The notes: generated from the letters alone by a model not told the origin. A stretch of DNA of 64,000 bases from Flavobacterium subsaxonicum WB 4.1-42 = DSM 21790 (GCF_000422725.1 NZ_AUGP01000004.1:1-64000); one strand, 5' to 3'. Positions 52,561 through 61,201 are shown, counted from the first letter of the stretch. Translations and numbers: made by a program.

Positions 52561-52587
52561 GGAATCCCGTCGTGATGGGATTTTTTC
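52561..52587 (+). terminator. Terminator-like hairpin in the greA leader
   Basis: AATCCC / GGGATT stem (TC/GA inner pair, GT loop) followed by six T, beginning within about 2 nt of the predicted transcript start and ending 23 nt before the greA ATG. A possible attenuator. Confidence 0.6.
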
Positions 52588-52609
52588 TATTTATATAAAC
52601 GATGAAGTT

Positions 52610-53086
52610 ATGAGTACAGTATCTTACTACACTGCAGAAGGGTTAAAAAAATTAAGAGACGAGCTGGATCAGCTTAAAAGTATAGAACGTCCTAAGGCCA
52701 GTGCGGCAATTGCCGAGGCCAGGGATAAAGGAGATTTGTCTGAGAATGCCGAATATGATGCTGCTAAAGAGGCACAGGGCCTTTTGGAGCTTAAGATATC
52801 TAAGATGGAAGAAGTAGTGTCTAACGCACGCCTTATAGACGAGTCGCAATTAGATACGTCTAAAGCGCTGGTACTTTCTACCGTAAAAATAAAAAACCAG
52901 GCCAACGGCATGGAAATGAAATACACACTTGTTGCCGAGAGCGAAGCCGACCTTAAAACGGGTAAAATATCGGTTACATCGCCAATTGGCAAAGGACTTT
53001 TAGGCAAATCGGTAGGCGAGATAGCCGAGATAAACGTGCCTAACGGTATCCTTAAATTCGAACTGCTTGAAATTACAAGAGACTAA
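52610..53086 (+). CDS. greA: Transcription elongation factor GreA
   Basis: 158 residues. N-terminal coiled coil with the Asp/Glu tip (DKGDLSENAEYDAAKEAQ) that reaches into the RNA polymerase channel, and a C-terminal FKBP-like domain ending ISVTSPIGKGLLGKSVGEIA. Rescues backtracked polymerase. The leader holds a terminator-like hairpin. Followed by the HIT gene 15 bp later, likely one operon. Confidence 0.97.
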   Translation: MSTVSYYTAEGLKKLRDELDQLKSIERPKASAAIAEARDKGDLSENAEYDAAKEAQGLLELKISKMEEVVSNARLIDESQLDTSKALVLSTVKIKNQANGMEMKYTLVAESEADLKTGKISVTSPIGKGLLGKSVGEIAEINVPNGILKFELLEITRD

Positions 53087-53101
53087 TTAAAGCCTTAGTT
53101 T

Positions 53102-53491
53102 ATGAGCACTATTTTTACCAAAATTATAAACGGAGAGATACCGGCCTACAAAATTACCGAAGACGACAATTACCTTGCGTTTTTAGATGTAAACCCCAAT
53201 GCTAAAGGCCATACGCTTTGCATACCTAAGCAGGAAATTAACAAGCTTTTTGATATGGACGAAGAGCTGTACCTTGGGCTTATGCAGTTTAGCCGCAAAG
53301 TGGCAAAAGCACTGGAAAAAACAGTAGATTGCAAAAGGGTAGGCATGGCCGTTGTGGGCCTTGAAGTGCCACACGCACACGTGCACCTTATACCGCTTAA
53401 CGAAATGGACGAAATGCGTTTTGTAAATAAAGTTAAGCTTGAAAAAGAAGAATTTGAATCGCTTGCCAAAGCTATAGCAGCGAATTTATAA
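53102..53491 (+). CDS. HIT family protein
   Basis: 129 residues; HINT-type nucleotide hydrolase or transferase. The catalytic HAHVHLIP (H-phi-H-phi-H-phi-phi) is near residue 97; an upstream AFLDVNPNAKGHTLCIPKQE segment matches the family. Substrate in bacteria is usually an AMP-lysine or AMP-like phosphoramidate. Second gene of the greA transcript. Confidence 0.93.
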   Translation: MSTIFTKIINGEIPAYKITEDDNYLAFLDVNPNAKGHTLCIPKQEINKLFDMDEELYLGLMQFSRKVAKALEKTVDCKRVGMAVVGLEVPHAHVHLIPLNEMDEMRFVNKVKLEKEEFESLAKAIAANL

Positions 53492-53498
53492 ATTACAG

Positions 53499-53523
53499 GG
53501 CGGGAATTACTTTCCGCTTTTTT
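53499..53523 (+). terminator. Terminator of greA-HIT
   Basis: GCGGGAA / TTTCCGC with TTAC loop and T run. Confidence 0.75.
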
Positions 53524-53551
53524 GTTACCAACTAACCCTAAACAAATTACA

Positions 53552-53959
53552 ATGAAAAAATTATTACTTGGGCTTGGCTTTGCGCTATTCTGCCTGGTTT
53601 CTTGTGGCGATGACGATGCAGCTCCTGCTGTAAATTTAGAGAACATCAACAAAAAATGGTATGCAGTGTCGTACAAAATTGCAGGCCAAACTATACCTTA
53701 TGATGGTAACCTTGCATGCGGTAAAGATTATTTAGAGTTTTTAGCCAACGGAACTGCCAGAGATGTAGATTATTACGATTGCCAGGAAGATCCGGATATC
53801 CTTACAGGTGTTTACAGCGCTGCAAACGAAACGCTAATTACAACTATTGATGATGAAACTATTACCTACACTATCTTAAAGCTTAATTCTGGCACGTTAG
53901 AGATAGAAGATAAGTCGGTTACACCAAACATTACTTACGTTTACACAAGTACTCCATAG
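53552..53959 (+). CDS. Lipocalin-like lipoprotein
   Basis: 135 residues from ATG 53552. Lipobox LVSC (Cys 18) followed by an acidic GDDDAA stretch. The mature part has Trp early (NKKWYAVSYKIAGQ) and alternating short strands, as in the lipocalin-like domains of Bacteroidota; one Cys pair (LACGK, YDCQE) could form a disulfide. No specific function. Isolated, with terminators on both sides. Confidence 0.65.
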   Translation: MKKLLLGLGFALFCLVSCGDDDAAPAVNLENINKKWYAVSYKIAGQTIPYDGNLACGKDYLEFLANGTARDVDYYDCQEDPDILTGVYSAANETLITTIDDETITYTILKLNSGTLEIEDKSVTPNITYVYTSTP

Positions 53960-53980
53960 TGTTTACTATAAGCATATTAT

Positions 53981-54019
53981 AAAAAAAGCGGAAAGAGTTT
54001 ATCTTCCCGCTTTTTTTAT
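53981..54019. terminator. Bidirectional terminator
   Basis: AAAAAAAGCGG-AAGA / TCTT-CCGCTTTTTTT with a 5-nt loop; serves the lipocalin-like gene and the convergent histidine kinase gene, whose stop lies inside it. Confidence 0.85.
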
Positions 54020-55164
54020 ACCCTTTTAAAACTGGCCTGCATGGTGGTGCCTTTACCAATTTCTGAGTGCAGTACTTTTATCTTGCCCTTGTGGTATTCT
54101 TCTACAATACGCCTTGTAAGCGACAGGCCAAGCCCCCAGCCGCGCCTTTTGGTGGTAAAGCCAGGCTCGAATACCTTCCTGAACTGGGCTTTGGGTATGC
54201 CTTTGCCGGAGTCGGACACCTTTATTTTTACAAAGCGGTCTTTTTCTTCAATGCTCACATCAAGCTTGCCTTTGCCCTTCATGGCATCTATGGCATTTTT
54301 TACAAGGTTCTCTACGGTCCAGCTATGAAGTTCAGGGTTAAGCATAACGGGTATGGCATGGTTAGGCGCCTTAAAGCTGAATTCTACCTGCTTAGAAGCC
54401 CTGGAGCGCAGGTATTCGAAAGACTTTTCGGTCTCGGCAACAATGTCGCGTTCCTCTAACAATGGTTCCGACCCAATTTTACTAAAACGGTCGGCTATGG
54501 TTTGCAATCGCAATACGTCTTTTTCAACCTCGGCAATAGTGGTGGGGTCTACATCATCCACCCGCATAATTTCTATCCACCCCAGTAAAGATGATAGGGG
54601 TGTGCCAATTTGGTGGGCGGTTTCTTTAGCCATACCCGCCCAAAGCCTGTTTTGTGCGCCTGCCTTTGTAGCACGGTAAAAATTATAAATTACGGTGCTA
54701 AACAGCACAATAATAAGGGCAAGGGCAAAGGGATAGTATTTTAAAACATTAAGCAGTGTAGAGCTGCCGTAGTAAATGTATTGCGCCTCGCCATAGGTAT
54801 TCATAACTATGGGCTGGTTCTGGCTCTTAAAATCTTCTATATACTCTTTGGCAAGTATGGAGTCTTTAGCAATAGCATCGCTAATATTGGCTGTTTTTAA
54901 AACATTGTTGTCTTTATCGGTAAGTATAATGGGTATAGAGGTGTTGTTCTCTAAAATTTTGCTGGGCAGTGTAACATCTTCAGTTTCAGGGTCGGCGTTG
55001 TTTAAACTATTTAACGATGCCGCCCACAGTTCCATTTTCATGTGCTCTTCGGCCCTGAATATCTGGAAAAGGTAGTAGGTATTCCAAACTATAAAAAGTA
55101 CAGTAAAAAACGAAGCACCAATAATTATCCAACGGGTAAGGCTTCTTTTATCAGTAATTTGCAT
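54016..55164 (-). CDS. Membrane sensor histidine kinase
   Basis: 382 residues from ATG 55164 (the longer frame adds 26). Two membrane helices (about 12-33 and 143-165) flank a small periplasmic domain; no HAMP is obvious. The H box is unusual but readable (GMAKETAHQIGTPLSSLLGW), and the HATPase has N box ENLVKNAIDAMKG, G1 VSDSGKGIP and G2 GWGLGLSLTRRIV. No response-regulator gene adjoins it, so its partner is elsewhere. Confidence 0.88.
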   Translation of the reverse strand: MQITDKRSLTRWIIIGASFFTVLFIVWNTYYLFQIFRAEEHMKMELWAASLNSLNNADPETEDVTLPSKILENNTSIPIILTDKDNNVLKTANISDAIAKDSILAKEYIEDFKSQNQPIVMNTYGEAQYIYYGSSTLLNVLKYYPFALALIIVLFSTVIYNFYRATKAGAQNRLWAGMAKETAHQIGTPLSSLLGWIEIMRVDDVDPTTIAEVEKDVLRLQTIADRFSKIGSEPLLEERDIVAETEKSFEYLRSRASKQVEFSFKAPNHAIPVMLNPELHSWTVENLVKNAIDAMKGKGKLDVSIEEKDRFVKIKVSDSGKGIPKAQFRKVFEPGFTTKRRGWGLGLSLTRRIVEEYHKGKIKVLHSEIGKGTTMQASFKRV

Positions 55165-55263
55165 ACAAAAATTTTGAGGCTTAAAGATACTAAAACTTAC
55201 GGTAGATAAGGCGTAGCAGTTAATAACGCTAAAGGCATCCATTTTATTTTATCAACACACCCG

Positions 55264-55291
55264 TTTGCAATAGGCCAAAAAAGTATCTTTG
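55264..55291 (+). promoter_or_regulatory. Promoter of the flavin reductase gene
   Basis: TTTG (55264-55267), 16-nt spacer, TATCTTTG (55284-55291); 19 nt upstream of the ATG. Confidence 0.65.
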
Positions 55292-55310
55292 CAGTCTAAA
55301 TTAAAGCAGC

Positions 55311-56192
55311 ATGCTTACTATAGACCCTAAAGAACTTACCACCCAAAAACTGCACGGCTACCTGCAAAGCAGTGTAGGCCCCAGGCCCATTGCACTTGCC
55401 AGCACGGTAGATAAAAACGGCGTACCCAACCTGTCGCCATTTAGTTTTTTTAACCTGTTTAGCAGCAACCCGCCCATACTAATATTCTCGCCGTCGCGCA
55501 GGGTTAGAGATAACACCGTTAAGCACACACTGCTTAACGCAGAGCTTAACCGTGAGGTAGTTATAAACGTGGTAAGCTACGGCATGGTAGAGCAAACATC
55601 GTTATCGAGTACCGAATATGCCGCCGGTGTAAACGAGTTCGATAAAGCCGGTTTTACCATGATACCCAGCGATATAGTAGCGCCATTCAGGGTTAAGGAG
55701 GCACCTGTACAGTTTGAATGCCGCGTTAACGATATTATTGCCCTGGGTACCGAAGGCGGTGCCGGCAACCTTATTTTATGCGAAGTGCTTAAAATGCACA
55801 TAGATGAGAGTATATTAGACGAACATGGCGCCATAGACCAGCACAAGATAGACCTCGTGTCCAGGCTTGGAGGTAACTGGTACTCAAGGTCTTCGCAGGG
55901 GTTATTTGAGGTAGAAAAACCGCTAACCACACTGGGCGTAGGGGTTGATGCCATACCGGCCTTTGTTAAAAGCAGTGCTGTTTTTGATGGCAACGATTTA
56001 GGCAAACTTGGTAACGTAGAAACCTTGCCTACTGAAGAAGAAGTTAGTATATTTGTAAAAGAGAGCTTTGAGGTTAAAGGCGTGTTAAGTGCTGATGATC
56101 AGGATAAAAAGCTGCTTAAAGCCAAAGAATACCTGGATAATAACCGCGTAAGCGATGCCTGGAAAGTACTCCTGGCTAATAAGGGTTTCTAA
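55311..56192 (+). CDS. Flavin reductase domain protein
   Basis: 293 residues. An FMN-binding split barrel of the flavin reductase/DIM6-NTAB family in residues 15-205 (QSSVGPRPIALASTVDKNGV; NLSPFSFFNLFSSNPPILIF), then a helical C-terminal extension of about 85 residues. It resembles flavoredoxin-like proteins common in Bacteroidota. Reduces or carries flavin; partner unknown. 59 bp before the DUF3127 gene. Confidence 0.85.
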   Translation: MLTIDPKELTTQKLHGYLQSSVGPRPIALASTVDKNGVPNLSPFSFFNLFSSNPPILIFSPSRRVRDNTVKHTLLNAELNREVVINVVSYGMVEQTSLSSTEYAAGVNEFDKAGFTMIPSDIVAPFRVKEAPVQFECRVNDIIALGTEGGAGNLILCEVLKMHIDESILDEHGAIDQHKIDLVSRLGGNWYSRSSQGLFEVEKPLTTLGVGVDAIPAFVKSSAVFDGNDLGKLGNVETLPTEEEVSIFVKESFEVKGVLSADDQDKKLLKAKEYLDNNRVSDAWKVLLANKGF

Positions 56193-56251
56193 GATAATTG
56201 TGTAACGATCGCTACCGCTAATGGTAGAAAATTATAAATAAAGATAAGATT

Positions 56252-56692
56252 ATGGAAGTTTCAGGAAGAATTAAAATGATTGATGAAACCAAAGCTTTTG
56301 GTGCTAACGGTTTCAGAAAGAGAGAATTAGTAGTTACTACAGATGAGCAGTACCCACAGCACATTATGATAGAATTTACACAGGATAAATGCGACCTGCT
56401 TAACAGCTACCGCGTTGGCGAGCCTGTAAAAGTTTCCATAAACTTAAGAGGCAGGGAATGGGTTAACCCACAGGGAGAGACTAAATACTTTAACTCTATA
56501 CAAGGCTGGAGAATAGAAAAAGCAGGCGATGCCCCTCAGGCTCAGCAAGGTGGCTACCAACAAGCGCCGCAACAAGGCTATGGCCAGGCACCTCAGGGTG
56601 GTGGTTACCAGCAGGCAGCCCCGGCTGCACGCGATGCTTTTGAACCTGCAACCAACTACAAAGAAGAAGAGCACGACGATCTTCCGTTCTAA
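56252..56692 (+). CDS. DUF3127 protein: SSB-like OB fold with an SSB-type acidic tip
   Basis: 146 residues. Residues 1-92 look like an OB fold: the stretch with REWVNPQGETKYFNSI lines up with RQWQGEDGTTKYTTEI of the SSB at 35246-35695. A Gln/Gly-rich linker follows (about 93-130), and the protein ends EEHDDLPF, nearly the EDDLPF tip of that SSB. I conclude that it binds single-stranded nucleic acid and recruits SSB partners (inference); DUF3127 itself is uncharacterised. Stands alone. Confidence 0.8.
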   Translation: MEVSGRIKMIDETKAFGANGFRKRELVVTTDEQYPQHIMIEFTQDKCDLLNSYRVGEPVKVSINLRGREWVNPQGETKYFNSIQGWRIEKAGDAPQAQQGGYQQAPQQGYGQAPQGGGYQQAAPAARDAFEPATNYKEEEHDDLPF

Positions 56693-56695
56693 GAA

Positions 56696-56745
56696 TTTAG
56701 AATTTAGATTTGAGATTTGAGAATTTAGATTTGAGAATTTAAAAT
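56696..56745. repeat. AATTTAGATTTGAGA simple repeat
   Basis: Tandem-like AATTTAGA/ATTTGAGA words just after the DUF3127 stop. Related TCAAAATCT/ATCTAAAAT and GATTTTAGATCTTAGATT words occur near 42505-42550 and 37475-37503. Confidence 0.5.
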
Positions 56746-56807
56746 AGCTTCAAAAAGTGCTTAATATTTCACTTTTGGAGTTTGAGATTCGGCTTTTACG
56801 ATACTAA

Positions 56808-56839
56808 GAAACCGATTGGCTTTTGCCTTTCGGTTTTTT
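56808..56839 (+). terminator. Terminator of the DUF3127 gene
   Basis: AAACCGA / TCGGTTT with a longer internal loop and eight T. Confidence 0.7.
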
Positions 56840-56880
56840 TTGTTTTACACTTTTTGGAGAGGACAAAAATCGGTACAAAA

Positions 56881-56910
56881 AAAACCTTGCTGCCGGGGCA
56901 GAAAGGTTTT
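56881..56910 (-). terminator. Terminator of the saccharopine dehydrogenase gene
   Basis: AAAACCTT-CTG / CAG-AAGGTTTT with a CCGGGG loop; T run on the minus strand; 26 bp after the stop. Confidence 0.8.
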
Positions 56911-56935
56911 CGGGTTTTGAGTTAGTTAGTGAGGT

Positions 56936-58306
56936 TTAGCTCGCTACATTTTGCGGGTTATACCCCATGTAAGGAACGTGTTTTTCATGAAAAACAACCC
57001 CAAATTCTTCAAGTTCTTTAAGTATAGGCAAATACACCTCCCTGTTTATAGGCAGCTGCACGCCCGGCGTGGTTATTTTTCCGTTAAGTATCTGTAAGGC
57101 AGCCATTGCCACAGGCAGGCCTACCGTTTTTGCCATAGCGGTATACGTCTGGTCGCTGCCAATGCATACCATAGTGGCATCAACCTGTTTTTTCTGGCCG
57201 TTAAGCTCGTAGCCAAACTTGTGGTACATCACAATCATGTCTTTATCCTCAGGGCTAAGCGTCCATCGGTCCGATAGTATCTTTTCCAGTATCTGGGCAG
57301 GGGTGGCGTTGCGCAGCCCCACTATCTTGTTGGGGTTAAACAGGTCCAGGTCCAGCAGCTTATCCCACTGTATATCGTCCTGGTCTATTTTTAGTATGTG
57401 CCTCAGCTTAAGCTCCACCGAGTCGGTTGGGTGGTACGGCAGAAACGAGTTGGTAAACTCGCGGTAGCTCATCGTCTCAGAGTTTTCCATAATATAGCTG
57501 TCGTCGGTCATCCCTAAGGTAATAAACATATTCCACGACTTGCTAAAGCCCACCCTGCGCAGCGTGCCGCGGTATAGGGTAAGCGCATCATCCAAACCGT
57601 AAACACTGCGGTATTTAAGCGAGTCGCGGTTGGCATAGCCTTCAAAACGGCCGTAGCCCTCTACATGCATAAATTCGGTACGCCTAAAGAGTTTGTTGTA
57701 GGGTATGTACTTGTACGTACCCTCCTGTATAAACTTGGCGGTACCTCCCTGGCCGGCCAGTACCACATTGCGCGGGTTCCAGGTAAACTTATAGTTCCAC
57801 AGGTTGTTGTCGCTCTCTGGGGCTACAAGGCCGCCGCAAAACGACTCAAACAGTATTACCTTACCGCCCTGGTCTGTAATTTCATCAATAATTTTCATGG
57901 CGCTCATGTGGTCAATGCCGGGGTCCAGGCCAATCTCGTTCATAAACACAAGGTTGTTGGCTTTAACAAGGGCATCCAGGTCCTGCATGGCGGGGCTAAT
58001 GTACGATGCCGTAACCATGTGCTTTTTATGGGCAATACAGTCTTTAGCCACCTCGTAGTGCAGGTGTGCCGGCAGCATCGAAATTACAATGCTGGCGTTG
58101 CTAATTTCCTGGTGGCGCTGTGCTTCGTTAAAAATATCAAAAGCTATGGCGCGGGCCCTTGGGTGGCCGTTGGTTTTGCGTTCGGCCAGCTCTGCCGAAA
58201 GATCGCCTATGGTTAGGAAAAGGTCTTCGGGAACCGACTTATTTAACAGGTATTCTATTAATGACGAGGCCGATCTTCCGGCGCCAATAATCAAAATATT
58301 CCTCAT
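56936..58306 (-). CDS. Saccharopine dehydrogenase (lysine ketoglutarate reductase-type)
   Basis: 456 residues. N-terminal Rossmann part (ILIIGAGRSASSLIEYLL), then the catalytic/dimer domain with MNEIGLDPGIDHMSAMKIID and FCGGLVAPESDNN, and a C-terminal Rossmann return (LPVAMAALQILNGKI). Family members act in lysine breakdown through saccharopine; similar folds make carboxyspermidine, so the substrate is likely but not certain. Monocistronic. Confidence 0.88.
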   Translation of the reverse strand: MRNILIIGAGRSASSLIEYLLNKSVPEDLFLTIGDLSAELAERKTNGHPRARAIAFDIFNEAQRHQEISNASIVISMLPAHLHYEVAKDCIAHKKHMVTASYISPAMQDLDALVKANNLVFMNEIGLDPGIDHMSAMKIIDEITDQGGKVILFESFCGGLVAPESDNNLWNYKFTWNPRNVVLAGQGGTAKFIQEGTYKYIPYNKLFRRTEFMHVEGYGRFEGYANRDSLKYRSVYGLDDALTLYRGTLRRVGFSKSWNMFITLGMTDDSYIMENSETMSYREFTNSFLPYHPTDSVELKLRHILKIDQDDIQWDKLLDLDLFNPNKIVGLRNATPAQILEKILSDRWTLSPEDKDMIVMYHKFGYELNGQKKQVDATMVCIGSDQTYTAMAKTVGLPVAMAALQILNGKITTPGVQLPINREVYLPILKELEEFGVVFHEKHVPYMGYNPQNVAS

Positions 58307-58421
58307 AGTTTTTTATAAATTATAACACGAATGTAGTAAAATGTTATATTTATAAAAAAATATTCTGCGTTAAATATTTTAAAGTGGCTAAATTTATAAA
58401 TTATTATTAGGTACAAGTTTT

Positions 58422-58535
58422 ATGGAAAAGGTGAAGAGATCCAGCAAGCGATACAAGGAGTTATTAAATAATAGTAAAATAATTAGCCCTAACAGCCTTG
58501 AGAATGTATTAGTAAAGAAGAGGTTAAGGATTTAG
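58422..58535 (+). other. Short open frame or gene scrap before the GHKL gene
   Basis: ATG at 58422 opens 37 codons (starts MEKVKRSSKRYKELLNNSKI). A second frame reads FYGKGEEIQQAIQGVIK before a stop, and a third reads SKEEVKDLESIFQYINKEVV. This looks like the broken end of another protein, maybe part of the island that brought the GHKL gene. Family not recognised. Confidence 0.25.
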
Positions 58536-58596
58536 AAAGCATTTTTCAATATATAAATAAGGAAGTAGTATATTTACTACTTTGAATTATTTAACA

Positions 58597-60615
58597 ATGC
58601 GACATACAACAAAGATTACAGGCGAAAGTATCGCTACAAGCGGTTTACCCTCAGATTACAGGCGGGCAATCGCTCAATATATATGGAATAGTTTTGATGC
58701 TGATGCTACCCGAGTAGATTTAAATTTTGAGTCCGATGATTTAAATTCTTTAGTGCGTTTCACTATATCTGACAATGGTACCGGCATTGAAATGGAAGAG
58801 CTGTCAGAAACTTTTGGCAGATTTATGGATTCAAAAAAGAAAAGCTCTTATTCCGAAATTACACAGGTACAAGGTAAAAAAGGAAAAGGTCGATACTCAT
58901 TTTTTAATTTTTGCACAAAAGCCGTGTGGGAAACAGTTTATAAAGGTATCGCAGGTAATTTGTTAAAGTATGAGATTGAAATATTAAAGGATGACCCACA
59001 AAATTTCACAACCAATGACAAAGCGATAGTCAAAAACACTCCTACAGGTACGACTGTTGCATTTAGTAATTTCACAAAACTTTCTACTGAACTGTTAGAA
59101 AATGAAGATTTTTACAGTTACCTATGTAGCGAGTTTGGATGGTTTTTATATCTTAATTCAGCAAATAATTTCAGTATCTATATAAACGACATATTGCTAA
59201 ATTATAATAGAGTTATAGCCGATTCAGAAGAGGATATTTTTGAAATTGGAGACTATTCGTTTAAAGTAAATTTTATTCAGTGGAAGCTAAAATTCGGAGA
59301 TAACTTCTACTTCTATTTTTTGGATTCAGTTCAAGAGCTTAAATATAAAAAGCCTACATCATTTAATCGGAAAGGGACAGAATTTTTTCATTCGGTATAT
59401 ATTGAATCTTCTTATTTCGACAATTTTAAAGAGCAAAGTGAAAAGTCATTATCATTATTTGACTCTGTTAGTCAACACGATATTATATTTAAAAACCTAA
59501 CCACTAAGATAAAGAAATTTATCGGGGACAAGGAGCGTATATTCTTAAAAACATACAAAGCAACAACCCTTATTGAAAAATTTGAAAAAGACAGCATTTT
59601 TCCAAGATTTAAAGATAACGAATATGACCAACTACGCAAAAGAGATTTAGAAAATGTAGTAAAGGAGATTTACACAGTTCAACCAAAGATTTTCCAGGAT
59701 TTGAAACTTCCCCAAAGCAAAGCGATAGTAGGCTTTTTAAATCTTTTGCTTGATAGCGAACAGCGTGAAAATATATTAGATATTGTTGGTGAAATTGTAA
59801 ATTTATCCGAAGAAGATAGAATTGACTTAGCGAGTGTTTTAAAGCAAACAAAGTTAGCACACATTGTAACTTTAGTTAAATTTTTGGAAACTCGTTTTCA
59901 TGTAGTGGCAGCATTAAAAACATTAATTTTTGATTTAGAACATTTCACTAATGAACGGGTGCATATTCAGAAACTTATAGAAGATAATTATTGGCTTTTC
60001 GGTGAACAATACCACCTTGTGTCCGCGGATAAAAATTTCGAAATTCTCTTAAATAACTATTTAGATTTTATTGAAAATAACAATGGCAGGAAGCCTGAAC
60101 TTAGAAAGTTAGATAAAAAGGACAAGCTAAAGCGACCAGACATTTTTATTTGCCAACAATCCGACGTACCAGATTCGCGCAGTGAAGAATTAATGGTAGA
60201 AGAAAATATAATAGTAGAGTTAAAAAGACCAAATGTGGTAATTGCCAGTACTCAATTCCGACAAATTGAAGATTATCTAAGATTTATAGCAGATGAGCCT
60301 GAATTCAACAGTAAGCAGTTAAGGAAATGGAAATTTTTTATTGTTGGTAAAAGTGTCGATGAATATATAAAAGGATTGTATCAAAATCAAGAAAATAGAG
60401 GTAAGAGATTTTTAGTTCAGGAGGTTGGTAATTACGAAATCTACGCTATGACATGGGATGATTTATTTAGGACATTTTCAATTAGGCATAAGCACTTAAT
60501 AGATAAACTTGAATTTAAATCAGCAATTAAAGAGAAACTTGAAGAAAAAGGTATTGTATTAGATAGGCATGCGTCTGATTATATCACTGAGACAACTTTA
60601 AAAAAAGTGCCTTAA
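58597..60615 (+). CDS. GHKL ATPase fused to a PD-(D/E)XK (Shedu-like) nuclease domain
   Basis: 672 residues from ATG 58597. Residues 1-170 are an HSP90/MutL-type ATP-binding domain: IWNSFDADA (N31, D34), SDNGTGI (59-64) and GKKGKGRYS (93-101). The usual catalytic Glu four residues before the Asn is Gln27. A long helical middle follows, then a C-terminal domain with YWLFGEQYH, RPD (513-515) and ELK (541-543), which is the Asp/Glu-x-Lys set of PD-(D/E)XK nucleases and resembles Shedu (DUF4263) proteins. Clearly more AT-rich than its neighbours: an acquired gene. Probable phage defence; not named with confidence. Confidence 0.75.
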   Translation: MRHTTKITGESIATSGLPSDYRRAIAQYIWNSFDADATRVDLNFESDDLNSLVRFTISDNGTGIEMEELSETFGRFMDSKKKSSYSEITQVQGKKGKGRYSFFNFCTKAVWETVYKGIAGNLLKYEIEILKDDPQNFTTNDKAIVKNTPTGTTVAFSNFTKLSTELLENEDFYSYLCSEFGWFLYLNSANNFSIYINDILLNYNRVIADSEEDIFEIGDYSFKVNFIQWKLKFGDNFYFYFLDSVQELKYKKPTSFNRKGTEFFHSVYIESSYFDNFKEQSEKSLSLFDSVSQHDIIFKNLTTKIKKFIGDKERIFLKTYKATTLIEKFEKDSIFPRFKDNEYDQLRKRDLENVVKEIYTVQPKIFQDLKLPQSKAIVGFLNLLLDSEQRENILDIVGEIVNLSEEDRIDLASVLKQTKLAHIVTLVKFLETRFHVVAALKTLIFDLEHFTNERVHIQKLIEDNYWLFGEQYHLVSADKNFEILLNNYLDFIENNNGRKPELRKLDKKDKLKRPDIFICQQSDVPDSRSEELMVEENIIVELKRPNVVIASTQFRQIEDYLRFIADEPEFNSKQLRKWKFFIVGKSVDEYIKGLYQNQENRGKRFLVQEVGNYEIYAMTWDDLFRTFSIRHKHLIDKLEFKSAIKEKLEEKGIVLDRHASDYITETTLKKVP

Positions 60616-60710
60616 ACTCAGAGTGCCGTTAAACTTCTATGATAATTTAAATAACAGAGATATTAATTTTTAAAAACAGAAACTGCTTCTAAAATTAGCT
60701 ATGCTTTTGT

Positions 60711-60718
60711 TATTTTTG
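60711..60718 (+). promoter_or_regulatory. -7 box of the DUF423 gene
   Basis: TATTTTTG, 60 bp upstream of the start; no good -33 partner. Confidence 0.4.
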
Positions 60719-60777
60719 TATAGTCTAAAAAGGTCGTTACTATAAATAACAATACAAAAAACAAAACCAATTAAATA

Positions 60778-61164
60778 ATGGACAGAAAAGTTATAGCAAC
60801 AGCCGCAGTTTTAGGGCTTACCGGAATAGTTTTAGGGGCCTTTGGCGCACACGGCTTAAAAAAGGTAGTATCACCCGAAATGGTAACCGTTTTTGAGACC
60901 GGGGTTCGCTACCAGATATTCCATGCGCTGTTTTTATTGTTTGTGGGCACCACGGCATATGTGTCAGACAAAGCTAAAAAAAGCATTTTGTACCTAACTG
61001 TTGGTGGTGTATTCCTGTTTTCTGTATCCATCTATTTTTTAGCCATAAATACGCTTTTGCCCTTTGATTTTGCCCGTTTTGGCTGGATAACCCCTATTGG
61101 AGGATTGTTACTGATTGCTGCCTGGGCGGTGTTGTTTTTACACATAATTAAACAAAAAAGATAA
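60778..61164 (+). CDS. DUF423 family membrane protein
   Basis: 128 residues with four hydrophobic helices. The diagnostic start LTGIVLGAFGAHGLKKVVS and YQIFHALFLLFVG are present. YgdD-like; function unknown. Upstream of pckA on the same strand, but pckA has its own -7 box. Confidence 0.88.
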   Translation: MDRKVIATAAVLGLTGIVLGAFGAHGLKKVVSPEMVTVFETGVRYQIFHALFLLFVGTTAYVSDKAKKSILYLTVGGVFLFSVSIYFLAINTLLPFDFARFGWITPIGGLLLIAAWAVLFLHIIKQKR

Positions 61165-61201
61165 AAATATCCTAATTCTTCATACCGAATTGAATAATTA
61201 C

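Noticed and set aside
57665..58216. 183-codon plus-strand frame
   Set aside because: Antisense shadow of the saccharopine dehydrogenase gene.
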